Shown: positions 1-8,897, counted from the stretch's first letter. The stretch is DNA of 44,509 nt from Bacteroidota bacterium (GCA_030706385.1 JAUZOQ010000019.1:1-44509), one strand, 5' to 3'. The notes: generated by a model not told the origin, from the letters alone. Made by a program: numbers and translations.

Positions 1-66
1 TCGTAGCGTGTAAACTCCACTCATAAGATCGGAGATATCCTCCTGCTTCACTGCGGAGCCGGTTAT

Positions 67-2793
67 TTGCGTGCTGGCTGGAATAACCTCATAACGCTCG
101 GCCAACCAGTTTCTTGCGGCTATTTTTTCGATTCCGATCACGGACTCATCGGCACCGGTTCACCCATTCTCCGGAATCCGAATAGTATTCCCAGGATATA
201 TACGACGAGCGATGGCGGAAAAACCTGGCAGCTTGCTGTGGTTCCAAATCTGACGAGTGGTACGGTTACCAGTATATATATGAAAGATGCAAATATTGGC
301 TATGCGTCTCTGATCTGCGGTAATAATAACTTTAACCTTTGGAAAACGACGAATGGTGGTGCCCAGTGGATTGATCATACAACACAATTCCTTGGACGCG
401 GAACATGTGCCTATGCAACGAGCAAAGCATTAATTGAAACGGTTTGGGATATTAATTATACCAATAGCGGAGGCACTTCCGTAGACGACGGCAAGAGTTT
501 CAGGCAGTATTTTTCCGATGCTGAAAATGTCTGGAGTAACGGCATCGATTTTGCCGATGATCAAACCGGAGTCGTAACCATGGGTCCGAGTGTTTCTGCT
601 GCGAATTCCATCAACAGCTGGTATACGACCGATGGAGGAGTCAGCTGGATGAGCGGAGGCCCGTTGCCTGAAGCATGGTCAGTGTATGCATTAAAAGGGA
701 CGCAAACATTTTTCGCAATGCCGGAAGGCCGAAGCACGGCTGCGACGAGCACATCCTTGTATCGCTCTACCAACGGCGGAAGAACATGGAATGTCCTCTA
801 CGTCTTTTCTGATCCGAGACAGCCGCGATTTACCGGGCACATAGCGGGGAAGGCAAATACACTCTACGTGCAAACGGAGGGAATTTCGGGTTTAGGGCTT
901 TATCGCTCGGATAATCTTGGACAATCCTGGAAAAATGTCGGGGGGCCGACTCATAGCCGCGACACTCGATTTGTTGTCACCGGATGCCAGGGCGAAGTTG
1001 TCTATGCATTTGACGGAAACGGAGGCGTCTGGAAAACAATAGATGGCGGAGATGGCACGCTTGGAGGGCTTTCAGCCGGGAGTCTGCTTTCGTTAGGACT
1101 CGATACTCTTACCTTATCGAGTACTTGCATTCCGGCTCGGGGCAATATAGAATTGAAGAATCTGAATTGTACCGACTACTCTCTTGATAGTATCAGTTTT
1201 TCGCCCGACCCGTATCACGAATTCTCGTTGGATACTGCAGTCGGCAGTTACAATATTCTTCTCGACCAGGATGTCGTCCTTCCGATAAAATTCCAGACGG
1301 ATTCGACGGTGACCCGTCGGACGACGGTTCATGTGCACGGACACTATAACGGCGTATCGTTCGATACGACCATCGTCATTCTTGCATCTCATATTTCACT
1401 CATTACGCCGCTTATCGCACTAAGCGCCGATACCGTTTCGATATCCGGCGATTGCTTTTCTGCTGCGCGAGGCAATATCGAGATCTACAATCGTAATTGC
1501 GATCCGCTTATTATCGATACGATCATTATTACTCCCGATAATTATGGAGAATTTTCCATCGATACATCACTCAGCGGATTAGCTATTTCTTCGAATGTCT
1601 CAGTAGGCATTCCTGCACTTTTCAAATCGGATTCGGATGTCACTCGCGAGGTAACCGTTCGCATCCGTGCACATTCGAATGGTCAAAGTATCGATACGAC
1701 GCTCATGCTTCGAGCGGAACATTCCTCCGTATCCGGCCCGATCCTATCATTGCCGATTGATTCTGTCTTTATGGAAGGCAGATATTGCCAGCCCGCACGA
1801 ACATATATTGAACTGGCGAATGCGAATTGTGCCGATCTCGTCATCGATTCGCTCATCATGATTCCGCCGTTCGCAGAACTTCGTATCGATACGACGTTCG
1901 CGCCCAACCTCGTGCTCGCTAAATTTTCATCTGGTGGTATTCCTATCTATTTCCAAACCGATTCGAATCTGACTCGGCAGACGATGATCAGGATATATGG
2001 ACATTCGTATAGCCGGACGATAGACACAACCATTATTCTCGTGGCAAAGCATTCGAATGCGCCTGAGCCATTCTTAGTGCCACCACCAAGAACAAGGGTT
2101 GGGGATTCAGTCTTGATTCCGATCTTCCTACGACCTACTACCGACAACTTCGCGATCAACGAATATGTCTTTCACCTTTCGTATGACGGTGATGTACTCT
2201 CTCCTTCGGTAGACAAATATGAGACAAAAGGTACGCTCAGCCGGCGTTCGACTGTAACGATTGGAAGCGCTGAACCTAATGGAATATTTGCTACTGTCAA
2301 ACTTTCAGATCCGATCACTGAGGATTCGGATCTCACTCAGCCATTAATCTACGTGCGAATGGCAGTGGCACTCTCAAGAAATTTCTTCAGCCCGATCACT
2401 CTGGATACCTTTTCTATCTCGACTTTATCGCCTCTTCCGTTATGTACGGAATCTGTTTCTGAGTTTGACGTTGATCCTCAATGCGGCGATAGCATCCTCT
2501 CAAGATTTATCGCTGAAGGCACTGTGCCAGGCTTTACCACCATTCATCCGAATCCTTCGAGCGGAGGTACAGTTGCGGCTGGCGTTACTCTTCCCAACGC
2601 ATGTACTCTCACGATCGAATTGATCGATGCAATGGGAAGGTCGTCACAAACGCTCTTTGTTGGCAGGCAATTTCAACGGGGAAAGCATGAGGTGAATTTT
2701 GATACATCGACACTTCCGAGCGGAAAGTATCTATTGCGGATGACAACTCCAGACGGAAACAGTGCGCAGAAAGAGATCGTGGTATTACACTAA
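67..2793 (+). CDS. T9SS-secreted BNR-propeller / Ig-like repeat / cohesin-like protein, 5' end uncertain
   Basis: Probably a secreted or surface structural protein or adhesin; no catalytic motif is seen. From the TTG at 67, residues about 40-330 carry BNR/sialidase-type motifs (TSDGGKTW, TTNGGAQW, TTDGGVSW, STNGGRTW). Residues about 340-660 hold three Ig-like modules of roughly 105 residues, each with a Cys-x13/14-Cys pair. A cohesin-like beta domain follows (about 665-810). The end, from about 825 (IHPNPSSGG) to LPSGKYLLRM and KEIVVLH, is a typical T9SS type A sorting domain. The architecture matches the protein at 29630-33292. The frame has a TAG at 4-6 and no ATG or GTG before 67. The codons between spell a short hydrophobic stretch (ILLLHCGAGYL) that could be the remains of a signal peptide, so the true start may lie upstream across a frameshift. 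The stop is 19 bp from the convergent M1 peptidase stop. Confidence 0.8.
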   Translation: MRAGWNNLITLGQPVSCGYFFDSDHGLIGTGSPILRNPNSIPRIYTTSDGGKTWQLAVVPNLTSGTVTSIYMKDANIGYASLICGNNNFNLWKTTNGGAQWIDHTTQFLGRGTCAYATSKALIETVWDINYTNSGGTSVDDGKSFRQYFSDAENVWSNGIDFADDQTGVVTMGPSVSAANSINSWYTTDGGVSWMSGGPLPEAWSVYALKGTQTFFAMPEGRSTAATSTSLYRSTNGGRTWNVLYVFSDPRQPRFTGHIAGKANTLYVQTEGISGLGLYRSDNLGQSWKNVGGPTHSRDTRFVVTGCQGEVVYAFDGNGGVWKTIDGGDGTLGGLSAGSLLSLGLDTLTLSSTCIPARGNIELKNLNCTDYSLDSISFSPDPYHEFSLDTAVGSYNILLDQDVVLPIKFQTDSTVTRRTTVHVHGHYNGVSFDTTIVILASHISLITPLIALSADTVSISGDCFSAARGNIEIYNRNCDPLIIDTIIITPDNYGEFSIDTSLSGLAISSNVSVGIPALFKSDSDVTREVTVRIRAHSNGQSIDTTLMLRAEHSSVSGPILSLPIDSVFMEGRYCQPARTYIELANANCADLVIDSLIMIPPFAELRIDTTFAPNLVLAKFSSGGIPIYFQTDSNLTRQTMIRIYGHSYSRTIDTTIILVAKHSNAPEPFLVPPPRTRVGDSVLIPIFLRPTTDNFAINEYVFHLSYDGDVLSPSVDKYETKGTLSRRSTVTIGSAEPNGIFATVKLSDPITEDSDLTQPLIYVRMAVALSRNFFSPITLDTFSISTLSPLPLCTESVSEFDVDPQCGDSILSRFIAEGTVPGFTTIHPNPSSGGTVAAGVTLPNACTLTIELIDAMGRSSQTLFVGRQFQRGKHEVNFDTSTLPSGKYLLRMTTPDGNSAQKEIVVLH

Positions 2794-2812
2794 TTGCGTC
2801 TCGTTCTCACTC

Positions 2813-4822
2813 TTACCTGACAATATTAACACTTCGAACTTCATTCACCGATCCAGAAATATAGCGAACAAAGTAGACTCCGGAAGCAAGACTATGAGTA
2901 TCCAAAACCTTAGACGTTTCTCCGCTTAGGACTGCTGCTGACTTCATCTTCATACCAAGAGAATTATATATTTCGATCGTTCCTCCTGAGTTTGTCTCTT
3001 CGAAGGTGCAAAGGACTTCACCTCCTTCGCGATAGACGGAGAATTGTGAATGTGGGGGATCGATCGATCGTACGGCAAGTGCTGTGGAATACGTTAGGGT
3101 CGGCTCGGAAAGAATCAGAGCGTCGAGATCGAAGACGAGAGAATCGATCGTATATCCCAGCACCTTTTCAAAGCGTTGCGAACGCAGGTTATTAACGAAT
3201 GTTAGCGTATCCGGAACACCACCGTGAAAAGCAAAGAACTTCACCGGCATTGTAAAGTGATCGCGGATGGAATCGGGTTGGACTTGGTTGATCTGCAAGA
3301 CCAAACGATTGCCAACGCTTTGCGCCCAGGTCATATCGTACTGCGGATGCAGTCTTCCGAAGATCCACTCATCGAAAAATTCAGCAAGATCAATTCCGAG
3401 CCTGCCACTCAAGTAGTTCTGAAGCTGTGTCGTGTTTGCAGTTGTATAGGCAAAGGCATTAGAATAATCACGCAAGGCTCCAAAGAACATGGTGTCGTTA
3501 CCAAGCATTCGCCTGAGCATGTGCAGCACACATCCGCCTTTGGCATAGGTCAGAGCTCCGTTGAAGACGTTATCGGCCGGAGGGTCGTAAACGGGAAGGT
3601 CATGAGCAGGTCCAAACAGATAGCTTCCGCGCTTCTGCCACATAATGTTCATATACCCATCGTTTCCGCCCTGTGACTCGCCCCACAAAGCCTCAGAATA
3701 GGTGGCAAATCCCTCGTTCATCCAGATATCCTTGAAGGACTCGCACGTCGTTTTATCGCCGAACCACTGATGCGCCATTTCATGAGCGATGCCCTGATCT
3801 GATCCACGGAGCCATCCGCGATGGATGGAAGTGATCGTCTGGTGTTCCATGCCACCAAATGCAAACGGCTGTACCGGGACCTGTCCGTATTTCACAAATG
3901 GGAAACCTCCATAATGGGCTTCAAACCAGCTCATGATCGAAGAAGTATTGCGAAGAAAAAATTTCGCATTGTAGGTGCTTCCATCGGTAATAGAATCCTG
4001 ATAATAATCGGACGGCCATGCATAGAAATCGAGGTGAACCGTGTCGGCGGCGGCAGCAGTACGGTGATGTGTCTCGCTCCAATGAATGAACGTGCTTGCA
4101 TCGGCAACCATCAAGTATGTGGTGATCGGTTCGTCGCTCTTCCAATGCCAAATCGTTGATGTTGGAGTGTAGGCTTCCTTGCTGAGCAGGGTTCCGTTCG
4201 AAGCTGTTTCGATTCCGTTCGGAGCGATGATACTGATCTCCGATTCTGCCTTGTCGTACGGCCTATCCATACACGGCATCCAATAGTGCGCATCGATCGG
4301 CTCGCTCATCGTGTACGCTATATCCTCCGTAGTATTTGTTTTTTGGTAAGGATCATAACTGCCTTTCGGATAAAAATATATTCCCTGGTTGATCAGAGTA
4401 TCTCTGTGGTATCCGATGGTGACCGTAAGCTGTTCGCCCGATTTCTGCAGAGAAGCCGGTAGTGGAATGATCAGCTCTTCGCCCGAAGTTGGCTGCGGAA
4501 CAGGGAGAATGGGAACACCGCTGACCGAAACGCTATCGATCTTCATTAGCCCTGCATCGAGGGTGACATTCGGAGTTTCCGATGTAAGCTTCAGGTCAAT
4601 GATATTTACTCCGGAAAACTGCTGAGACTGCGTTTCAAAGACCTTTCTCCAGTCGAGAGTAAGCCGATATTTGAGCACATCATATGGGCGGTGTGGCTCG
4701 GTAGGCCATAAAGGAGCTGCGGTAGAAACGGAAGCTCTGGAGCACTTCAATCCATCATGTCCGAATGTTGTATTTGCCAGGAAGAAACAGATGAGAAGAA
4801 CAAAGGTCAGTTGTAATTTCAT
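2813..4822 (-). CDS. Secreted M1-family (gluzincin) metallopeptidase with T9SS sorting domain
   Basis: Likely zinc aminopeptidase acting outside the cell. A Sec signal peptide spans residues 1-21. The M1 signature is present: the GAMEN-like loop reads GGMEH at 323-327, the zinc motif HEMAH is at 347-351, and the third ligand is Glu370 in NEGFA. M1 N-terminal beta domain sequence precedes it (about 45-240). The last ~85 residues (Ig-like, ending ASGVYFVRY..VNIVR) form a T9SS type A sorting domain, so the mature enzyme is expected at the surface or in the medium. At 669 residues it is shorter than classical ~850-residue aminopeptidase N and lacks the long C-terminal helical domain. The GAMEN Ala and Asn are replaced (G, H), which could change N-terminal amine recognition. 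The Rieske gene lies 89 bp upstream on the same strand. Confidence 0.93.
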   Translation of the reverse strand: MKLQLTFVLLICFFLANTTFGHDGLKCSRASVSTAAPLWPTEPHRPYDVLKYRLTLDWRKVFETQSQQFSGVNIIDLKLTSETPNVTLDAGLMKIDSVSVSGVPILPVPQPTSGEELIIPLPASLQKSGEQLTVTIGYHRDTLINQGIYFYPKGSYDPYQKTNTTEDIAYTMSEPIDAHYWMPCMDRPYDKAESEISIIAPNGIETASNGTLLSKEAYTPTSTIWHWKSDEPITTYLMVADASTFIHWSETHHRTAAAADTVHLDFYAWPSDYYQDSITDGSTYNAKFFLRNTSSIMSWFEAHYGGFPFVKYGQVPVQPFAFGGMEHQTITSIHRGWLRGSDQGIAHEMAHQWFGDKTTCESFKDIWMNEGFATYSEALWGESQGGNDGYMNIMWQKRGSYLFGPAHDLPVYDPPADNVFNGALTYAKGGCVLHMLRRMLGNDTMFFGALRDYSNAFAYTTANTTQLQNYLSGRLGIDLAEFFDEWIFGRLHPQYDMTWAQSVGNRLVLQINQVQPDSIRDHFTMPVKFFAFHGGVPDTLTFVNNLRSQRFEKVLGYTIDSLVFDLDALILSEPTLTYSTALAVRSIDPPHSQFSVYREGGEVLCTFEETNSGGTIEIYNSLGMKMKSAAVLSGETSKVLDTHSLASGVYFVRYISGSVNEVRSVNIVR

Positions 4823-4846
4823 TATCCTGATAGGTATTATGCTTTA
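4809..4846. repeat. Copy A of a short dispersed repeat (18 nt exact, ~38 nt similar)
   Basis: Positions 4809-4826 are identical to 8861-8878. Similarity continues on the plus strand to 4846 through AGGTATT(-)ATGCTT(T)A. This copy covers the first codons and leader of the M1 peptidase gene on the opposite strand. The other copy is the leader and start codon of the lipoprotein gene at 8891. Confidence 0.5.
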
Positions 4847-4911
4847 TTAACAACACTTCGAAGGTAGATAAGTTTTAGAGACCGGGTACTCAAGAGATGG
4901 GCTCCGTATGC

Positions 4912-5676
4912 CTACTTCATAACAACCATCTGTTTCGTCTGCACTTCGCCATCGGCATTCAAATGGTAGAAATAGGTACCGGCAGGGAAGATCGAAGCAT
5001 CGAAATCGAAGCTGTATTCGCCGGCAGAGAGAGCCCCATCATGGAGAACAGCAATGATGTGTCCCATGATATCGGTGACGGTAAGAGTAACATGCGAATA
5101 AACAGCCGTCTTAAATCCGATCGTTGTCTTCGTGATAACAGGATTAGGGTAATTCTGGTGAAGATCCGGGACAATAATAAATGAATTCTCATCCTTGACC
5201 GCCAATCCGGGTATATCGACAAGCACCGTGTTATTGCTTTCGACAAAGGTCGTTGTATATTTCGTAAGACTCCGATTTGCAGGACCAACTTCAAGTGTTC
5301 CATCTGCAAGAAACTCCGAACCATGTGCCGGGCAAACAATGCGTTGCAGGGTCTTGCTATAGGTATTAACGAGGTTACCGGCATGGGGGCATGTTCTATT
5401 TACAGCGTAAAATGTTGTCGCATCAAAACGTGTGAGGATGATCCGGATATTCGGGCCGGCAATTGTGATCGCTACCGATCCGCCAACATTCTTTAATGCA
5501 GCATATTTCGTCAGCGTGAGATCCACGGAAAAAAGTCCGAGCTTTTGATCACCACCAGAGGCCAAAAGGTCCTTCGGAGTTAGAAAAATAGAAACGGGAT
5601 TAAGAGCTGCAATGGCAACTGCAGCAAGTGCTTTACCGAGGAATTCCCTTCTGCTTTGATTATTCTCCACACCCAT
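4912..5676 (-). CDS. Tat-signal Rieske [2Fe-2S] protein with C-terminal T9SS sorting domain
   Basis: A Rieske-type iron-sulfur protein, probably an electron-transfer or redox module exported to the surface. Residue numbers count from an in-frame GTG at 5682; the ATG at 5676 is preferred and shortens the protein by two residues. The N-terminus has a twin-arginine motif SRREFLG (10-16) followed by a hydrophobic stretch and an ALN/ASG-type cleavage region. The cluster ligands are Cys98-Pro-His100 and Cys117-x2-His120, both boxes complete. Residues about 172-256 (HQNYPNP, AGEYSFDFDAS, PAGTYFY, KQMVVMK) form a T9SS type A sorting domain. The protein resembles small Rieske proteins of the nitrite reductase/arsenite oxidase small-subunit type, but no partner subunit is adjacent. 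Tat and T9SS signals on one protein suggest that a folded metalloprotein is secreted in two steps (inference). Confidence 0.9.
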   Translation of the reverse strand: MGVENNQSRREFLGKALAAVAIAALNPVSIFLTPKDLLASGGDQKLGLFSVDLTLTKYAALKNVGGSVAITIAGPNIRIILTRFDATTFYAVNRTCPHAGNLVNTYSKTLQRIVCPAHGSEFLADGTLEVGPANRSLTKYTTTFVESNNTVLVDIPGLAVKDENSFIIVPDLHQNYPNPVITKTTIGFKTAVYSHVTLTVTDIMGHIIAVLHDGALSAGEYSFDFDASIFPAGTYFYHLNADGEVQTKQMVVMK

Positions 5677-5836
5677 GGTCACGAAATAATGTCCAATTAT
5701 CGACTTAATATTTTAAACACCGGCTATAACTTGAAAGTTACCCTAGTAAGACTCAGACTCGATGGTTTTGTTTCGATCCGTCTACGTACGAACTGACAAT
5801 CAGAGTTGCTATCAGCAGCTTCACTCGGCATAACTT

Positions 5837-6178
5837 ATGCGTTCCCAAGCAATTAGAGGAGATGGTGTATGCGGCGTTACTCTCTATTCGCGATCAATTA
5901 GTCCAATTGTTCGTAAGTTTCGACAGAATACTGAGGGAATCATAGACTTGAAGATCAGGAAAATCGTCGGAGAGAACATAAGGAGTTTCCGCACTAATTT
6001 GGGGTGGAGTCAGGAGAAGCTTGGCGCCGAGACGGGGCTGCACCATGATTATATCGGTCGTTTGGAGCGCGGATCCGAGAATGTCGGTATCGATAATCTT
6101 ATCAAGATCGCTGAAGTACTAAAGGTCGATCCTGCCGATCTATTGAAAGAGAGATTTCCTGGGACGAAGAACGAATAG
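5837..6178 (+). CDS. Small XRE-family HTH transcriptional regulator
   Basis: DNA-binding regulator, target unknown. The C-terminal ~75 residues are a textbook HTH_3/Cro-C1 domain: VGENIRSFR, WSQEKLGAETGL, HHDYIGRLERG, then NLIKIAEVLKVDPADLL. The 37 residues from the ATG at 5837 to 5947 do not resemble the family and may be untranslated. A TTG at 5948 preceded by GAGGG would give a 77-residue protein starting KIRKIVGEN, the usual length for single-domain XRE proteins. The gene stands alone between two minus-strand genes, so its regulon cannot be read from context. The Leu-rich ending LLKERFPGTKNE is an ordinary terminus. Confidence 0.85.
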   Translation: MRSQAIRGDGVCGVTLYSRSISPIVRKFRQNTEGIIDLKIRKIVGENIRSFRTNLGWSQEKLGAETGLHHDYIGRLERGSENVGIDNLIKIAEVLKVDPADLLKERFPGTKNE

Positions 6179-6196
6179 TATCCCGAGGAATTCACT

Positions 6197-7177
6197 TTAG
6201 ATCCATTTTTGCTCTTTATACCACTCGATCGTGCCTTCGAATCCTTCTTTGATGCCAACCTTTGGAACATATCCCAACTCTTTTTGGGCCCGTTCGATAC
6301 TGCAGATCCATTGGGGCTGAGTGATGTCTAATCTCTTTTCCCAATTCAGAACACTTGGTTTTTTCTTGAAGATCGAAACGAACTCCGAAATTCCGGCGAT
6401 GCCGGACACCAGCATATGCGGAATGGGAACAAAGACACCTTTTTTGCCGATCAGTTCTGCTGCAAGATTCGAGAGTTCGCGCCAGCCATACTGTTTCTCA
6501 CTTCCGATATAGAAAGTACGATTGAGTGCTTCCGGCTTCGTGAGCCCTAACTCAATTCCATACGCTATGTCGTAGACATGCGCAAGATTAATAAATTTTT
6601 CCTGAAATCCGATCAGCGGCTTGATTCGCTTATTGACGGTTTGGAAGAATGAAAGGATCGCTGTGTCACGAGGGCCATAGATTGCCGGAAGCCGAAGGAT
6701 CGTTACGGGAAAATATTCACGGAATTGCCTGCTTTCTTCTTCTGCCGCAAGTTTCGATTTTCCGTAGGTTGTGATCGGATGCGGCGGAGTCTCTTCGGTC
6801 ACCGGTTTTCCGTCGAGCGAAGGGCCGCCTGCTGTTTGCGAAGAGATGAGAACGAAGCGTTCGACATTCTCTCCGTGAAGCTTTGTTGCTTCAAGCAGAT
6901 TTCGCGTAGCCAGTTGGTTATTGTAGTAAAATCCTTCTTTCGTTTTCGAAGCTGTTACTCCTGCAACATGGACCACAGCATCAATTCCCTTAAGAGCTTT
7001 GGATAGTGATTCCGGGTCATGCAAACTTGCTTCTACCGTTTCAACTTCTTTTCCATTCAACCATTGGAGATTGGAGGAGCCGCGAACAATGGCGCGGACA
7101 TTATGCCCATCCTGCAGAAGCCTATCGGCTGCATGAGAACCGAGAAAACCCGTTGCTCCGGTAATTAAAACATTCAT
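6197..7177 (-). CDS. NAD(P)-dependent epimerase/dehydratase (extended SDR)
   Basis: Oxidoreductase or epimerase acting on a nucleotide sugar, sterol-like or similar substrate; the substrate is not readable. The Rossmann nucleotide-binding motif TGATGFLG is at residues 6-13. VVHVAGVT (68-75), catalytic Ser at 112/113 (ISSQTAG) and the YGKSK active site (Tyr138, Lys142) are all in place. The length of 326 matches the family. The C-terminal part (EGTIEWYKEQKWI) is typical of extended SDRs. The gene starts 18 bp after the MCE gene stop on the same strand and likely ends the operon ssb > MCE > epimerase. The neighbouring MCE lipid-binding protein makes a lipid or cell-envelope substrate possible, but this is inference only. 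Confidence 0.9.
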   Translation of the reverse strand: MNVLITGATGFLGSHAADRLLQDGHNVRAIVRGSSNLQWLNGKEVETVEASLHDPESLSKALKGIDAVVHVAGVTASKTKEGFYYNNQLATRNLLEATKLHGENVERFVLISSQTAGGPSLDGKPVTEETPPHPITTYGKSKLAAEEESRQFREYFPVTILRLPAIYGPRDTAILSFFQTVNKRIKPLIGFQEKFINLAHVYDIAYGIELGLTKPEALNRTFYIGSEKQYGWRELSNLAAELIGKKGVFVPIPHMLVSGIAGISEFVSIFKKKPSVLNWEKRLDITQPQWICSIERAQKELGYVPKVGIKEGFEGTIEWYKEQKWI

Positions 7178-7195
7178 GTTCTTGGCCCGCAGTGC

Positions 7196-8137
7196 TTATT
7201 TGACTGGCTTCGTACTATTAAAGAAGCGAATATTTGCGTCCACGCCCTGAAGGCGTATCTGCTCGATCAGCTTATGCCCGTTTATGAGAAGTGAATCGAA
7301 CCGTTGCGCCAGTTCGGGATCGCTCGTGAGGCGGTAGAGAAGAGATTGCTTGCTCTTAGGACCTCCCATCATTTCGTTGAGGCTTCCAAGCAGTGAATCC
7401 GCTCCTGCCAGAGTTCGTCCGGCTCCTCTGAGGAATACGCGCATTGAGTCCACAATTGCTTGTGCGCCCGGCCGCAAGGATACCACCGTTGTCGTCAATT
7501 CGCGCGAGAGATTATCGGCTTGCTCAAGAGTACGTTTCAGAGTCGCACGATTCTCTGCCAGCACATCGCGAAACTCTGTGATCGTTTTGCCTGCATCGTC
7601 GACCAGTGCGTACGTCTTATCCTTGAATTTTCCATGATCAAAGAAGTTGCTGATATCTGCCAAGAGTGTATCGAGGTTATGAGTAATACTTGGCAGAGTT
7701 CCTGAAAGTGAACTCAGTAGTGCAACAAGTGAACTGATATCGCCGGTGAAATACCCTTGGAGAGTATCTTTAGCCGGATCGAAGCTTCCTATATTTCCTT
7801 CGTCGATCTCAACTTTCTTGCCGCCCATGAGTTCGAGCATCATGATCGAAGCCGTGGCATTCTTATGCAGTGTCTCCGGCTGATCGATATCCATCGTAAT
7901 ATCGACATCTCTGCCGGGAGGGGAATTTATGGTGGTGACCGTACCGTGCTTGATGCCGCGGATATAGACAGGATCGCCGGCTTCAATCCCTCCGGCAGTG
8001 GGGAATTTTGCGTGCAACAAATGCTCCACTCCGCCCAAGTGCCAACCTTTTGCCCAGCCGATGCCGAATAGTAACAAGGCTAATCCGACAAGAACGGTAA
8101 TGCCTACCTTCAGATCGGTATTTGCTTCTGATTGCAC
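7196..8137 (-). CDS. MCE/MlaD family lipid-transport protein
   Basis: Probably an inner-membrane-anchored, periplasm-facing phospholipid-binding protein of the MlaD type. It starts at GTG (8137). One N-terminal TM helix (about residues 11-27, VGITVLVGLALLLFGIGW) is followed by the MCE domain (about 38-115; VYIRGIKHGTV, VEIDEG), then an amphipathic helical tail with repeated Leu heptads (about 130-300) like that of tube-forming MCE proteins. Normally it works with an ABC ATPase and permease (MlaF/E); neither is beside it here. It sits 16 bp downstream of ssb and 18 bp upstream of an SDR gene. Confidence 0.88.
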   Translation of the reverse strand: MQSEANTDLKVGITVLVGLALLLFGIGWAKGWHLGGVEHLLHAKFPTAGGIEAGDPVYIRGIKHGTVTTINSPPGRDVDITMDIDQPETLHKNATASIMMLELMGGKKVEIDEGNIGSFDPAKDTLQGYFTGDISSLVALLSSLSGTLPSITHNLDTLLADISNFFDHGKFKDKTYALVDDAGKTITEFRDVLAENRATLKRTLEQADNLSRELTTTVVSLRPGAQAIVDSMRVFLRGAGRTLAGADSLLGSLNEMMGGPKSKQSLLYRLTSDPELAQRFDSLLINGHKLIEQIRLQGVDANIRFFNSTKPVK

Positions 8138-8153
8138 TCTGCTTTAATAAAAG

Positions 8154-8621
8154 TTAAAACGGGAGATCAGCGTCGGGGACGTTCTGATCGAATTCGCCGG
8201 CCGGGGAAGCCATCGGTTCGGGGAATTGCTGGGGAGATCCTCCGTATGAACGCTCGCCGTTGGAGGAAGTTCCGCTCCGTTCGCCAGATCCTCCGAGAAG
8301 GATCAACTCGTTCGCAACGATATCGGAAGTATATTTCTTGACTCCGTCCTTATCGTCGTACGACCGGTTGTCAATCCGGCCTTCGATATAGACTTGCTTG
8401 CCTTTCTTCACGTAATTACCACAGATCTCGGCAAGGCGCTCCCAGGCAACGATATTATGCCATGTTGTTTTTTCCTGGATGGTACCTGATTGGTCTTTCC
8501 AGGATTCGCTTGTGGCCACGCTGAACCGTGCAAATGCCTTTCCGGAATTCGTATAACGAATTTCGGCGTCTTTGCCGACATTCCCTAAGATACACGCTTT
8601 ATTTAAACTCCTACCTGCCAT
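8154..8621 (-). CDS. ssb: Single-stranded DNA-binding protein
   Basis: Binds ssDNA and recruits replication and repair partners. The ATG at 8621 is chosen because GGAGG (8626-8630) precedes it by 4 nt and the protein then starts MAGRSLNKACILGNVGKD, the normal SSB beginning; an upstream ATG at 8660 would add an unrelated leader. The OB fold covers residues about 4-110 (RFSVATSESWKD, TTWHNIVAWERLAEI, GKQVYIEGRI). A disordered Gly/Ser/Pro linker leads to the acidic tip DADLPF, which binds partner proteins. The length of 155 is typical. It heads a run with the MCE and SDR genes. A perfect TAnnTTTG box at 8639-8646 is the likely promoter element. Confidence 0.97.
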   Translation of the reverse strand: MAGRSLNKACILGNVGKDAEIRYTNSGKAFARFSVATSESWKDQSGTIQEKTTWHNIVAWERLAEICGNYVKKGKQVYIEGRIDNRSYDDKDGVKKYTSDIVANELILLGGSGERSGTSSNGERSYGGSPQQFPEPMASPAGEFDQNVPDADLPF

Positions 8622-8638
8622 ATGACCTCCAAAATTAA

Positions 8639-8646
8639 CAAAAATA
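8639..8646 (-). promoter_or_regulatory. Candidate -7 promoter box of ssb
   Basis: TATTTTTG on the minus strand, a perfect match to the Bacteroidota -7 consensus TAnnTTTG, 17 nt before the ssb ATG and upstream of its GGAGG ribosome-binding site. No TTG at the expected -33 position. Confidence 0.5.
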
Positions 8647-8860
8647 AGATCTATCATCATGAAACGCTAAAAGTCCCTCAATAAATTCAACCACATACGA
8701 ATCCCGTAAAGATCACCAAAAAGGGCAATAGACGAAGATTTTACAAGAATATCGCATAATTATACAAGTCATCGCAGGAATCTGGAACGACGATTGCCAC
8801 GTACTTTCTTTCAGACTAACCAAAGCACGACTCCTCATAGCAACTCCTCATTTTTTCCCA

Positions 8861-8897
8861 AGTTGTAATTTCATTATCTCGGAGGTATTTATGCTTA
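8861..8897. repeat. Copy B of a short dispersed repeat
   Basis: 8861-8878 is identical to 4809-4826, and similarity runs on through the ribosome-binding site and start codon of the gene at 8891. Here the copy contains GGAGGTATTTATG; copy A reads ATAGGTATTATG at the same place. Confidence 0.5.

Noticed and set aside
4823..4911. Possible hidden gene between the Rieske and M1 genes
   Set aside because: Only 89 bp, AT-rich, with stops in all frames; more likely a leader or regulatory gap.
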